This document shows, piece after piece, positions 6,799-12,463 of a stretch of 12,463 nucleotides of DNA. The stretch is taken from NCBI GenBank assembly GCA_029864225.1, contig JAOTTU010000051.1:1-12463 (forward strand), in the 5' to 3' direction. How positions within the stretch are numbered: the stretch's first letter is position 1; every line of letters begins with the position of its first letter. Position numbers and translations under genes: made by a program. The notes beneath the pieces are model-generated. The model was not told where the DNA came from, searched no databases, and saw only the letters and a list, made by a program, of their open reading frames with translations. The DNA comes from Gammaproteobacteria bacterium (GTDB lineage: Bacteria > Pseudomonadota > Gammaproteobacteria > UBA9214).

Positions 6799-7638
6799 AT
6801 GCACCAGATCGAACATATCAAAGAGTCCGGTGGCTGGCTCAATCGCTACCGGCATGCCTCCGACGCCTGCAATTGCACCATGATGTTCTCCGTTTACCTG
6901 CCACCCCAGGCCGCGAATGAACGGGTCCCGGTGGTGTACTGGCTGTCCGGCCTCACCTGTACGGATGACAACGCGCGGGTCAAGGGTGGAATGCAACGCT
7001 ACGCTGCCGAGCTGGGTCTGGCGCTGGTCTTCCCCGACACCAGCCCGCGCGGCGCTGGCGTGCCGAATGTGCCGGACCGCTATGACATCGGCAAGGGGGC
7101 AGGATTCTATGTGAACGCCACCCGGACACCCTGGTCACAGCACTACCGGATGTACGATTACGTAACCCGGGAACTACCGGCGCTGATCGAGAGCGAGCTC
7201 CGGGTTGTGCCGGGCCTGAAGTCCGTCAGCGGCCACTCCATGGGCGGTCATGGCGCACTGATCTGTGCCCTGAAGAACCCGGGGGCCTATCGGTCTGTTT
7301 CGGCCTTTGCCCCCATCTGCAATCCCGTCGTCTCTGGCTGGGGCCAGGGTTGCTTCACTGCCTATCTCGGCGATGACCGGGAAGCCTGGCGCGCCTACGA
7401 TGCCACCTGCCTGGTGGCAGATGGTGCTTCGCCGATCCCCCTGCTTATCGACAGCGGCACCGGCGACGAGTATCTGGCCGACCAACTCTATCCTCAAAAC
7501 CTGGAGGCCGCCTGCCGGGTACGCAATTTCCCACTGACCCTGCGCATGCAGCCGGACTATGACCACAGCTATCATTTCGTCGCCAGCTTCGTCGGCGAAC
7601 ACCTCGCCTACCACGCCGAAACCTTGCACAGCGCTTAG
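6799..7638 (+). CDS. fghA: S-formylglutathione hydrolase
   Basis: FghA hydrolyses S-formylglutathione to formate and glutathione, the last step of glutathione-dependent formaldehyde oxidation, in the cytoplasm. The 279 residues match esterase D/FghA throughout. YWLSGLTCTDDN (47-58) forms the oxyanion-hole region, then come ALVFPDTSPRGAGVP (75-89) and GAGFYVNAT (100-108). The nucleophile elbow is SGHSMGGHGA (144-153) with Ser147, acid Asp223 lies in GTGDEYL, and His256 in DYDHSYHF. A strong GAGGAGG ribosome site lies just before the ATG at 6799. No class III alcohol dehydrogenase (frmA/adhC) or gfa gene sits beside it, so the preceding step must be encoded elsewhere. With ftr in the same window the organism seems to hold both the H4MPT and glutathione routes for formaldehyde. 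An alpha/beta hydrolase gene follows after 148 bases on the same strand. Confidence 0.95.
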   Translation: MHQIEHIKESGGWLNRYRHASDACNCTMMFSVYLPPQAANERVPVVYWLSGLTCTDDNARVKGGMQRYAAELGLALVFPDTSPRGAGVPNVPDRYDIGKGAGFYVNATRTPWSQHYRMYDYVTRELPALIESELRVVPGLKSVSGHSMGGHGALICALKNPGAYRSVSAFAPICNPVVSGWGQGCFTAYLGDDREAWRAYDATCLVADGASPIPLLIDSGTGDEYLADQLYPQNLEAACRVRNFPLTLRMQPDYDHSYHFVASFVGEHLAYHAETLHSA

Positions 7639-7786
7639 GGTTCAATCCGTTATCGGTGACGCTCGAATCGAGCGCCTGCTGACGCCGACCTGCATACGTG
7701 CAAGGCGCTGAGCTATGTGCTAGTTTCCTGAGCACGCACTTGCACCTCGGCGCCCTCTTCCCAATCCACCCCAGACAGAATCGGAT

Positions 7787-8608
7787 ATGCCCTATACCAG
7801 CACCGCTGACATACGCATCCACTACCAGCGCAACGGAGAAGGCTGCGCCGTCCTGTTCCTCGGTGGCGTTGGAGGCGACCTGCGCAGCCAGCCGAACGTC
7901 TTCGACAGCCACCTGGCGGGCAGATTCGACATCCTCAGCTTCGACCAGCGCGGCACCGGTCTCACCGACAAGCCGGACGTCACCTACACAATGGCGCAGT
8001 ATGCGCAGGACGCAGCGGCGGTCATGGATGCCGTCGACTGGGACAGCGCCCATGTCGTCGGCGTCTCCTTCGGCGGCATGGTGGCCCAGGAACTGGCGCT
8101 GAGGAGTCCACAGCGGGTTCGAAGCCTGGTGCTCTGCTGCTCCACGGCAGGTGGCGCGGGTGGCTCTTCCTACCCGATCCATGAACTGTCCAGTCTCTCC
8201 CCCGCCGAGCGCTCGCGGAAGATGCTCGCGATCGGTGACAACCGTTACAACGAAGCATGGCAGGCAGCGCATCCCGAAGAGACTGAGCGCATGCTCAAGG
8301 AGGCGGCGGCAAACGCGTCACCCTTCCTGCAGGAACCGGGCGGCATCGCCGGCATCACGCGCCAGATCGAGGCGCGCAGCCACCACGACACCTATGACCG
8401 CCTGCCGTCAATCCGGGTCCCGACCCTGGTTTGCGGCGGTAAGTACGATGGCCAGGCTACGCCGGAGGCAGTCAAAAACCTGCACGGCCAGATACAGGGA
8501 GCGGAGCTGCGCTTCTTTGAGGGCGGACACCGCTTCCTGAGTCAGGATCCTGAAGCCTATAAGGTCATTGCTGAGTTTCTCCAACACCATTGCAGCGCTT
8601 CGAATTAG
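7787..8608 (+). CDS. Alpha/beta hydrolase (3-oxoadipate enol-lactonase-like)
   Basis: A 273-residue alpha/beta-fold hydrolase with no signal peptide. The N-terminal part has IHYQRNGEG and LFLGGVGGD (23-31), then SFDQRGTGLTDKPD (51-64). The nucleophile elbow is VGVSFGG (91-97) with Ser94. The acid is probably Asp221 in GGKYDGQATP, and the base His248 in FEGGHRFLSQDP. The layout recalls 3-oxoadipate enol-lactonase and similar esterases, but no aromatic degradation genes are near, so the substrate is unknown. The ATG at 7787 lacks a clear ribosome site, though the next family-like sequence follows at once. It may be cotranscribed with fghA (148-base gap, no terminator seen). The 3' end overlaps the open frame that contains the acetolactate-synthase relic. 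Confidence 0.88.
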   Translation: MPYTSTADIRIHYQRNGEGCAVLFLGGVGGDLRSQPNVFDSHLAGRFDILSFDQRGTGLTDKPDVTYTMAQYAQDAAAVMDAVDWDSAHVVGVSFGGMVAQELALRSPQRVRSLVLCCSTAGGAGGSSYPIHELSSLSPAERSRKMLAIGDNRYNEAWQAAHPEETERMLKEAAANASPFLQEPGGIAGITRQIEARSHHDTYDRLPSIRVPTLVCGGKYDGQATPEAVKNLHGQIQGAELRFFEGGHRFLSQDPEAYKVIAEFLQHHCSASN

Positions 8609-8664
8609 GCGCGGGTCAAATCTCCGTTCAAGCCTGTAATAGACAAGACGTCTATGGCCTCGAG

Positions 8665-8742
8665 AAAGCGTCCGATCAGCTTGTGAAGCGCCTGGAAAGC
8701 GAGGAGATCAAGTCTGTTTTCGGCGTGCCAGGCGAGGAGAAC
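8665..8742 (+). pseudogene. N-terminal relic of an acetolactate-synthase-like ThDP enzyme gene
   Basis: Codons 8665-8742 read KASDQLVKRLESEEIKSVFG then VPGEEN. This is close to the conserved start of acetolactate synthase/ThDP enzymes of the type KASDLLV..LE.EGV..VFGVPGEEN. Upstream, the open frame continues without a fitting ATG (the only nearby ATG, at 8653, is in another frame). Downstream, similarity stops after about 26 codons and the frame ends at 8871, inside the oppositely oriented deacetylase gene. Acetolactate synthases are about 550 residues, so nearly all of the gene is missing. The best reading is a deletion remnant left when the hydrolase and deacetylase genes were brought together. 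The match is from memory of the family, not a search. Confidence 0.6.
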
Positions 8743-8813
8743 GCCGGCTATTGCCTTTACACCATCGGGTTGCAGACCAATAACCGGGCGGCCCGCACCG
8801 TCAATGTGCGCGA

Positions 8814-9731
8814 TTACAGCATCGCCTGCAGGTGCGCCTCCACACTGCGAGCGAGTGCCGGCAGGTTGTAACCGCCTTCCAGCACAGAGATCAGACGGCC
8901 TTTGCCGTGTGCATTCGCGACCTCCTTGATCTTCCTCGTGGCCCAGGCGAAGTCCTCTTCCAGTAGGCAGAGCTGTGCCAGCGGGTCGTCGTTATGGGCA
9001 TCGAAGCCGGCAGAAATGAACAGCAACTCCGGCTCGAAGTCGTTCAGCGCGGGAAGAATCCGTTCCTCGAATGCGGCGCGGAACCGGTCACCCCCGGCTC
9101 CGGCCGGCAAGGGTACATTGACGATATGATCGGACCGGGTGTCGGCCCCGCTGCCGGGATAAAAGGGGTGCTGGAATGTGGAGCTGAAGAACACGGAGGG
9201 ATCGCTGCGAAAGATATCCTCCGTGCCGTTGCCGTGGTGCACGTCGAAGTCGACGATCGCGACCTTATTCAGCCCATATCGGTCCTGGGCATAGCGGGCA
9301 CCGACAGCGACATTGTTAAACAGGCAAAAACCCATGGCACGGCCGACTTCGGCATGGTGGCCGCAGGGGCGTACACAGCAGAAGGCCTGTTCCGAGTCGC
9401 CAGACATGACGAGGTCAACGCCCTTGACGACGGAGCCTGCAGCACGCAAGGCCGCATTCAGCGAATGCGGGGCCATGCTGGTATCCGGGTCCAGAAACAC
9501 GCGACCCTGAGAGGGCTCGGCGGCGATTACCGCATCCACGTAGCCCTTGTCGTGGACCCGACAGAGTTGTTCCCTGGTGGCCAAAGGGGCTTCATGCTGC
9601 GTTAACAGATGCCAGATATCCCGGGCCGGGAGATAGTCCAGCACCGCCTTCATTCGGGCTGGCGACTCCGGGTGTCCGGCCCCGGTGTCGTGCAACTCGC
9701 AATCGGGATGGGATATGAACGCGATTCTCAT
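8814..9731 (-). CDS. Histone deacetylase-like amidohydrolase (class II HDAC/AcuC/acetylpolyamine amidohydrolase family)
   Basis: Bacterial members of this zinc hydrolase family remove acetyl or other acyl groups from lysines, polyamines or related amides. The 305-residue protein has the whole active site: GHPESPARM (19-27), RPCGHHAE (121-128) with the His125/His126 pair, DFDVHHGNGT (161-170) giving zinc ligands Asp163 and His165, AGFDAHNDDPLA (241-252) with ligand Asp244, and EGGYNL (285-290) with the catalytic Tyr288. The ATG at 9731 has AAGGA 6 bases upstream. The gene lies 44 bases after the nitronate monooxygenase-like gene on the same strand and probably closes a three-gene operon. No acuA/acuB or polyamine genes are beside it, so the substrate is unknown. 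The 3' end overlaps the frame carrying the acetolactate-synthase relic on the other strand. Confidence 0.94.
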   Translation of the reverse strand: MRIAFISHPDCELHDTGAGHPESPARMKAVLDYLPARDIWHLLTQHEAPLATREQLCRVHDKGYVDAVIAAEPSQGRVFLDPDTSMAPHSLNAALRAAGSVVKGVDLVMSGDSEQAFCCVRPCGHHAEVGRAMGFCLFNNVAVGARYAQDRYGLNKVAIVDFDVHHGNGTEDIFRSDPSVFFSSTFQHPFYPGSGADTRSDHIVNVPLPAGAGGDRFRAAFEERILPALNDFEPELLFISAGFDAHNDDPLAQLCLLEEDFAWATRKIKEVANAHGKGRLISVLEGGYNLPALARSVEAHLQAML

Positions 9732-9775
9732 GGGTGTTCCTTGTTCGTACTAGTCCCCGGAATGACACCGCGCAC

Positions 9776-10768
9776 TCAGCGGGTATTATCCATCGACTGC
9801 AGCGCTGCTGCATACTCAGCCACAATGGCCGCCACCGGTTGGACCGAATGAATACCGGCCACACTCTTGCCGGCCTGGAAGATATCCCGGTATGCCAGGC
9901 CCTGCTGGGATGCGCGTTTCAGCTTCCAGATCGATTGCAGGGAGTACAGCATCCGCATCCAGTGCTTTGTCCTGCGCCCGCGCAGCAGCCATTTTGCCAG
10001 CGGTCCGGCCCGGGTCCCGGTGCGCTCGATATACGGGGTGCGGATGATAGACACCGGGACACCGGAGACCTTCTCCGACAGCACGATATCATCCTCACCC
10101 GCGGCAATGATTGCCTGTTTGTAATCCTCATGAGCCGTGCACTCGGTGGTGGCGATGAAGCGCGTCCCCAACTGGGCGCCGGCATAACCCATCTCAAGGG
10201 CCTCCACGAAAGCCGCCGGCACGCCGACCCCTCCGGCACAGATCAGCGGCTTGCCGAGCGGGCCGATGGCATCCAGCAGTTGCTGCGGTGACTGTGTCCC
10301 GGCATGCCCGCCGGCCCGGTTGTTGACGCAGATAAAACCGTCGACGCCGCCGTCCAGGGCCTTCAGCGCATGCTCCCTGCCGGTGACATCGTGGTAGACC
10401 GTTACGCCGGCCGGTCCTGCGCGGTCCACCACCCAGCGCGGATTGCCCAGGGCGGTGACCAGAAACGGTACCTGTTCCTCCAGGGCAATCTCCAGCCACT
10501 GCCGCGTACGCTCCAGGTATTTTCTGGAACTGCGCTCGATAATCAGGTTGACGCCGATGGGCCTGCGGGTCAGGCGTCGGATTGTGCGCAGTCCTTCACG
10601 AAAGTCGTAACCGTGCACATAGGTCAGGCTGAGTGGCTGCACAATGCCGATGCCGCCGGCCTCGGAGACCGCGGCTACCAGTTCGGGATTGGAACAGGGA
10701 TACATGGCCCCGCAGATCAACGGGACCTCGATGCCCAGTGCCCGGCTGAACACAGTTGAACCGTCCAT
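9776..10768 (-). CDS. Nitronate monooxygenase-like FMN protein (2-nitropropane dioxygenase family)
   Basis: The family uses FMN in a TIM barrel to oxidise nitronates; many members have other or unknown roles, including enoyl-ACP reductases of FabK type. From the ATG at 10766-10768 the protein has 330 residues. Seen are PLICGAMYPCSNPELVAAVS (16-35), GGIGIVQP (38-45), GVNLII (72-77), the catalytic-His region NRAGGHAGTQSP (150-161) with His155, the phosphate-binding CAGGVG (177-182), and LGTRFIATTEC (200-210). The frame is open 44 codons further upstream, but that part lies over the preceding gene and is low-complexity Arg/Gly sequence. The chosen ATG overlaps the preceding stop as TGATG, which indicates coupling. 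It lies between a thioesterase-like gene and a deacetylase gene, so acyl or nitro detoxification is possible, but no substrate can be named. Confidence 0.9.
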   Translation of the reverse strand: MDGSTVFSRALGIEVPLICGAMYPCSNPELVAAVSEAGGIGIVQPLSLTYVHGYDFREGLRTIRRLTRRPIGVNLIIERSSRKYLERTRQWLEIALEEQVPFLVTALGNPRWVVDRAGPAGVTVYHDVTGREHALKALDGGVDGFICVNNRAGGHAGTQSPQQLLDAIGPLGKPLICAGGVGVPAAFVEALEMGYAGAQLGTRFIATTECTAHEDYKQAIIAAGEDDIVLSEKVSGVPVSIIRTPYIERTGTRAGPLAKWLLRGRRTKHWMRMLYSLQSIWKLKRASQQGLAYRDIFQAGKSVAGIHSVQPVAAIVAEYAAALQSMDNTR

Positions 10769-11247
10769 CAGGCAGGCCTCTCCGGGCCGGTAAGCCAGCG
10801 CGCCCGGGCGACGGCAACCAGCGCACCGCCCCGATCGCGGATCTCCCCGGTGAGCGCATGTTCTGCCTCCGAGTTGTCCAGCGGTTGCTCGCAGCGGCAT
10901 TCGGCGAGGAGCGTGCCGCGCGCCTTCTTCAGGTAATCGATCGAAAAACCGGTGAGGATACCGCGGGTGTCATCCGGCAGACTGTTCAGAAGCGCCAGTC
11001 CGGTGACCATTTCGGCCAGATTGCCCAGCGCCATGGCATGGATGGAGTCGAGATGGTTGCGCAGCCTGCGGCGTTCCCGCAACTCGACCACGCAATGCCC
11101 GGGTTCCAGAACCCGGACCACGGCGCCGAGGTTACCGGTATAGGGCACATGGCGACCCAGTACACGGCTGAACAGCCATTTGCCAGCTGGCAAACCTGCA
11201 AGCCTGCGCCACTGTTCTCGCAAACCGGGGCCGATCGAGTCTGCCAT
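10768..11247 (-). CDS. DUF4442 hotdog-fold protein, PaaI-like putative thioesterase
   Basis: This 159-residue protein fits the DUF4442/PaaI-like hotdog group, which includes acyl-CoA thioesterases. The characteristic stretch is RNHLDSIHAMALGNLAEMVT (63-82), the hotdog helix where the catalytic acidic or polar residue usually lies. ILTGFSIDYLKKARGTLLAE (97-116) then gives the following strands. There is no signal peptide or membrane segment. The ATG at 11247 has an excellent ribosome site, AAGGAGGG five bases upstream. It is first in the apparent operon and its TGA overlaps the next start by one base. The gene upstream on this strand is far away, beyond the hairpin module. Thioesterase activity is inferred from the fold only. 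Confidence 0.85.
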   Translation of the reverse strand: MADSIGPGLREQWRRLAGLPAGKWLFSRVLGRHVPYTGNLGAVVRVLEPGHCVVELRERRRLRNHLDSIHAMALGNLAEMVTGLALLNSLPDDTRGILTGFSIDYLKKARGTLLAECRCEQPLDNSEAEHALTGEIRDRGGALVAVARARWLTGPERPA

Positions 11248-11495
11248 CTCAACCCTCCTTCAGCACTGCGTGGTTCTTACGCCTGCAGGCAATGCAGTGC
11301 GACATGGCTACTGCTGTTTTTCGTTATCCATCCCGCAGCCAGTAATTTCGCTGTACAGGTGAATGATGCGTACCACCCAATTCAGGGGACAGTATACCTA
11401 TTTAAGCCAGTCAGACCCTGTTGTCCGCCCTGCACTTCCGGCCGGACCGTACAGGCTTCAGTGAATGTCTCAGTAAAAAAATAAATCTGTCCCAC

Positions 11496-11934
11496 TGCTG
11501 TCCCACTTAATTCCTTCTTCCATTGAAGGGGAAAAGATTACGATTGCATGGACGATGTTCAGGGAGAAGGTGAGACCGGGAACCGGTCGAGAGGCTGGCC
11601 TGGGCCATGTACAAGTGTCGCGAGAGGGCAGGATGCCCGAAGCGGCCGCAGGAGGTACGAGTCCATGGATGGACTCGGTAGAGCGAAGCAGGACGCCAGA
11701 GCCGAGAGCACTACAAAGTAGGCGCTTTAGGTGACGCATGGAGCAGTTACCGAGGATGAGGGGCAACCCTCTCCCTGGCCCTTTTATGCCCACTGGGGCA
11801 CTCCCCCTCATGGGAAAGGGGATTCTATCCCTGACATCACAGACATATTCGATGCCCCTGGTTCATATATATTCGCTTTAAAACTGTATGCTCAGGTACT
11901 TGCCCAGGACTAATACGAATTAAGTGGGACAGCA
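11496..11934. mobile_element. 439-bp noncoding module bounded by an 18-bp perfect inverted repeat, packed with hairpins
   Basis: The left end TGCTGTCCCACTTAATTC (11496-11513) is the exact reverse complement of 11917-11934. Inside are at least five perfect or near-perfect hairpins: GACCGG-GAA-CCGGTC (11574-11588), GGGCA-GGA-TGCCC (11626-11638), CGAGTCCAT-GG-ATGGACTCG (11658-11677), GGTGAC/GTTACC with one G-T pair (11730-11751), and TGCCC-ACTG-GGGCA (11787-11800). The last lies within a larger ATGAGGGG/CCCCTCAT stem (11756-11763 and 11804-11811). No transposase and no clear target duplication are visible. The module may be a non-autonomous element (MITE-like), a structured RNA, or both. Calling it mobile is inference from its ends. 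Confidence 0.5.
11658..11677. repeat. Nine-pair perfect palindromic hairpin
   Basis: CGAGTCCAT (11658-11666) and ATGGACTCG (11669-11677) are exact reverse complements with two bases between. It is the strongest single hairpin inside the inverted-repeat module. Its neighbour at 11626-11638 shares the GGATG at the tip, which suggests a repeated hairpin design rather than chance. Confidence 0.75.
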
Positions 11935-11950
11935 ATGGGTTAACTCGTAT

Positions 11951-11986
11951 AAAAAGAAAAGGGGCAGCTTTTTCAAGCTGCCCCTT
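11951..11986 (-). terminator. Rho-independent terminator for the sulfur-globule-like gene
   Basis: On the minus strand AAGGGGCAGCTT (11986-11975) pairs perfectly with AAGCTGCCCCTT (11970-11959) around a GAAA tetraloop, a 12-pair stem. A T-rich tract (TTCTTTTT, 11958-11951) follows directly. It lies 33 bases after the stop codon of the repeat protein gene. It is a textbook strong terminator, fitting a highly transcribed structural-protein gene. Confidence 0.9.
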
Positions 11987-12018
11987 CCCCATTTGGCTTT
12001 TCTGGCTAAGTAATTAAA

Positions 12019-12463
12019 TTACTGGGCAACAGGTGCAGCAACCGGAACCTGACCATAAGGTGCATAGCCGTAAGGAGCGCCATAACCGTAGCCACTGTTG
12101 TAGTTGTTGTAACCACGACCGGTGCCACGACCGTTACCGCGACCGCTGAAGTTCATGCCGAAGCTGCCGTCGACGTCGCCGTCGCCATAGCCGTTAGCAG
12201 AACCGTTGTTGTAGCCGTTGTAACCGTTGTTGTAGCCGTTGTAACCGAATGGTGCAGCAACCGGAGCGTGCGGGGCAATCGGGGCCTGCTGGGCAATCGG
12301 AGCCTGCTGGGCAACCGGAGCCTGCTGGGCAATCGGGGCCTGACCATAAGGTGCATAGCCATAAGGTGCACCATAACCGTAGCCTCTGGTGTAGTTGTTG
12401 TAACCACGACCGGTGCCACGACCGTTACCGCGACCGCTGAAGTTCATGCCGAAGCTGCCGTCG
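12019..12463 (-). CDS. Gly/Tyr/Asn-rich repeat protein resembling sulfur globule proteins, 5' end outside window
   Basis: At least 147 codons are open to the window edge; the ATG at 12445-12447 is preceded in frame by DGSFG and is internal, because the same GSFGMNFSGRGNGRG sequence recurs later in the protein. The composition (Gly, Tyr, Asn, Arg) and motifs GRGNGRGTGRGYNNY, GYGYGAPYGYAPYG and GDGDVDGSFG resemble the small structural proteins coating periplasmic sulfur globules in Allochromatium and related bacteria. Those carry a signal peptide, which would be upstream of the window. The visible part holds two copies of a module of about 40 residues, separated by a Pro/Ala/Gln linker of QAPIAQ/QAPVAQ units and an NGYNGYNN stretch. 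A strong terminator follows. Function is inferred from composition; another cell-surface or matrix repeat protein is possible. Confidence 0.6.
   Translation of the reverse strand, partial: DGSFGMNFSGRGNGRGTGRGYNNYTRGYGYGAPYGYAPYGQAPIAQQAPVAQQAPIAQQAPIAPHAPVAAPFGYNGYNNGYNGYNNGSANGYGDGDVDGSFGMNFSGRGNGRGTGRGYNNYNSGYGYGAPYGYAPYGQVPVAAPVAQ
12048..12172. repeat. 125-bp direct repeat, copy A
   Basis: This stretch and 12339-12463 align over 125 bases without gaps. I count five differences, all in the first 55 bases, so the last 70 or so are identical. It encodes the C-terminal Gly/Tyr/Asn module of the sulfur-globule-like protein. The near-identity points to recent duplication or gene conversion. 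Confidence 0.9.
12266..12337. repeat. 18-bp tandem repeat, four units
   Basis: Four units of GCCTGCTGGGCAATCGGA and close variants (12266, 12284, 12302, 12320) encode, on the minus strand, the hexapeptide repeats QAPIAQ/QAPVAQ. The first unit is the most divergent. Such arrays change copy number readily by slippage or recombination. Confidence 0.85.
12339..12463. repeat. 125-bp direct repeat, copy B, reaching the window edge
   Basis: This is the second copy of the module at 12048-12172, encoding the upstream Gly/Tyr/Asn module. Because identity holds right to the last base, the repeat may extend beyond the window and further copies are possible. Confidence 0.9.

Larger units (their letters stand above)
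11248..12018. other. 771-base gene-free region with transposon-end-like words
   Basis: No credible gene lies here; the few open frames are short, have odd composition and lack ribosome sites. The word GGGACAG or its complement occurs four times: 11386-11392, 11487-11493, 11498-11504 and 11926-11932. The first lies in AATTCAGGGGACAGTATACC and is followed by TATTTAA. CTGTCCCACT is duplicated in tandem at 11487-11496 and 11498-11507. Such words resemble sequences I associate with ends of small IS200/REP-type or mobile noncoding elements in gammaproteobacteria, but no transposase is present. The middle holds the inverted-repeat module and the right end a terminator, both listed separately. Confidence 0.6.

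Noticed and set aside
7445..8272. Minus-strand open frame of 275 codons over fghA and the alpha/beta hydrolase
   Set aside because: Both underlying plus-strand genes have complete catalytic motifs; the antisense frame is Arg/Gly-rich without domains.
10769..10900. 44-codon N-terminal extension of the nitronate monooxygenase-like gene
   Set aside because: It overlaps the upstream DUF4442 gene in another frame and is low-complexity; the ATG at 10768 with TGATG coupling fits the family start.
10756..11484. Plus-strand open frame of 242 codons running into the gene-free region
   Set aside because: Most of it is antisense to the DUF4442 gene, and it has no ribosome site or recognisable domain.
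11470..11913. Open frames on both strands within the inverted-repeat module
   Set aside because: They are short, start at weak codons and cut through the hairpins; their composition follows the hairpin sequence, not a protein.
11496..11934. Group II intron or IS with transposase
   Set aside because: No domain V-like hairpin, no reverse transcriptase or transposase and no target-site duplication could be seen.
12249..12440. CRISPR-like array in the right end
   Set aside because: The 18-bp units are contiguous, without spacers, and encode in-frame QAP peptides of a protein-coding gene.

Overview
The window looks like part of a gammaproteobacterial chromosome from a methylotroph or a sulfur oxidiser with C1 metabolism. 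Three things point there. It starts inside a formylmethanofuran:tetrahydromethanopterin formyltransferase gene (ftr/fhcD), a marker of the H4MPT-linked formaldehyde oxidation route. It also carries folD, fghA and a glycerate kinase, plus aceK, which is typical of beta/gammaproteobacteria. It ends inside a Gly/Tyr/Asn-rich protein resembling the sulfur globule proteins of Chromatiales/Thiotrichales. The taxonomic reading is inference; no rRNA or tRNA is present.

Layout. (1) 1-1738, + strand: 3' part of ftr/fhcD, a possible 38-codon ORF, and a divergent folD whose catalytic Lys is Gln. (2) 2017-3828, - strand: aceK (isocitrate dehydrogenase kinase/phosphatase), TTG start, convergent with folD. 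(3) 4137-5057, +: P-loop D-glycerate 3-kinase, divergent from aceK. (4) 5097-6080, -: PIG3-type NAD(P)H quinone oxidoreductase; 6252-6554, -: MTH1187/YkoF-type thiamine-binding protein with a TATAAT box upstream. (5) 6799-8608, +: S-formylglutathione hydrolase, then an alpha/beta hydrolase, then a short relic of an acetolactate-synthase-like gene. (6) 11247-8814, -: apparent three-gene operon of hotdog thioesterase-like DUF4442 protein, nitronate monooxygenase-like flavoprotein and class II histone-deacetylase-like amidohydrolase. (7) 11248-12018: gene-free, holding transposon-end-like words and a 439-bp module bounded by an 18-bp perfect inverted repeat and packed with hairpins. (8) 12019-12463, -: the sulfur-globule-like repeat protein, running off the window, with a strong terminator after it.

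Functionally, the first 8 kb touches C1 and C2 handling at several points. Ftr moves formyl groups in the H4MPT pathway, FolD interconverts folate C1 units, FghA closes glutathione-dependent formaldehyde oxidation, AceK sets flux between the TCA cycle and the glyoxylate bypass, and glycerate kinase makes phosphoglycerate. The genes are mostly separate transcription units, so this is shared metabolic theme rather than one operon.

The most unusual items are the FolD lacking its cyclohydrolase lysine, the inverted-repeat-bounded hairpin module, and the internally duplicated sulfur-globule-like protein with a QAP-repeat linker. Nothing here is a clear defence system, CRISPR array or complete insertion sequence.
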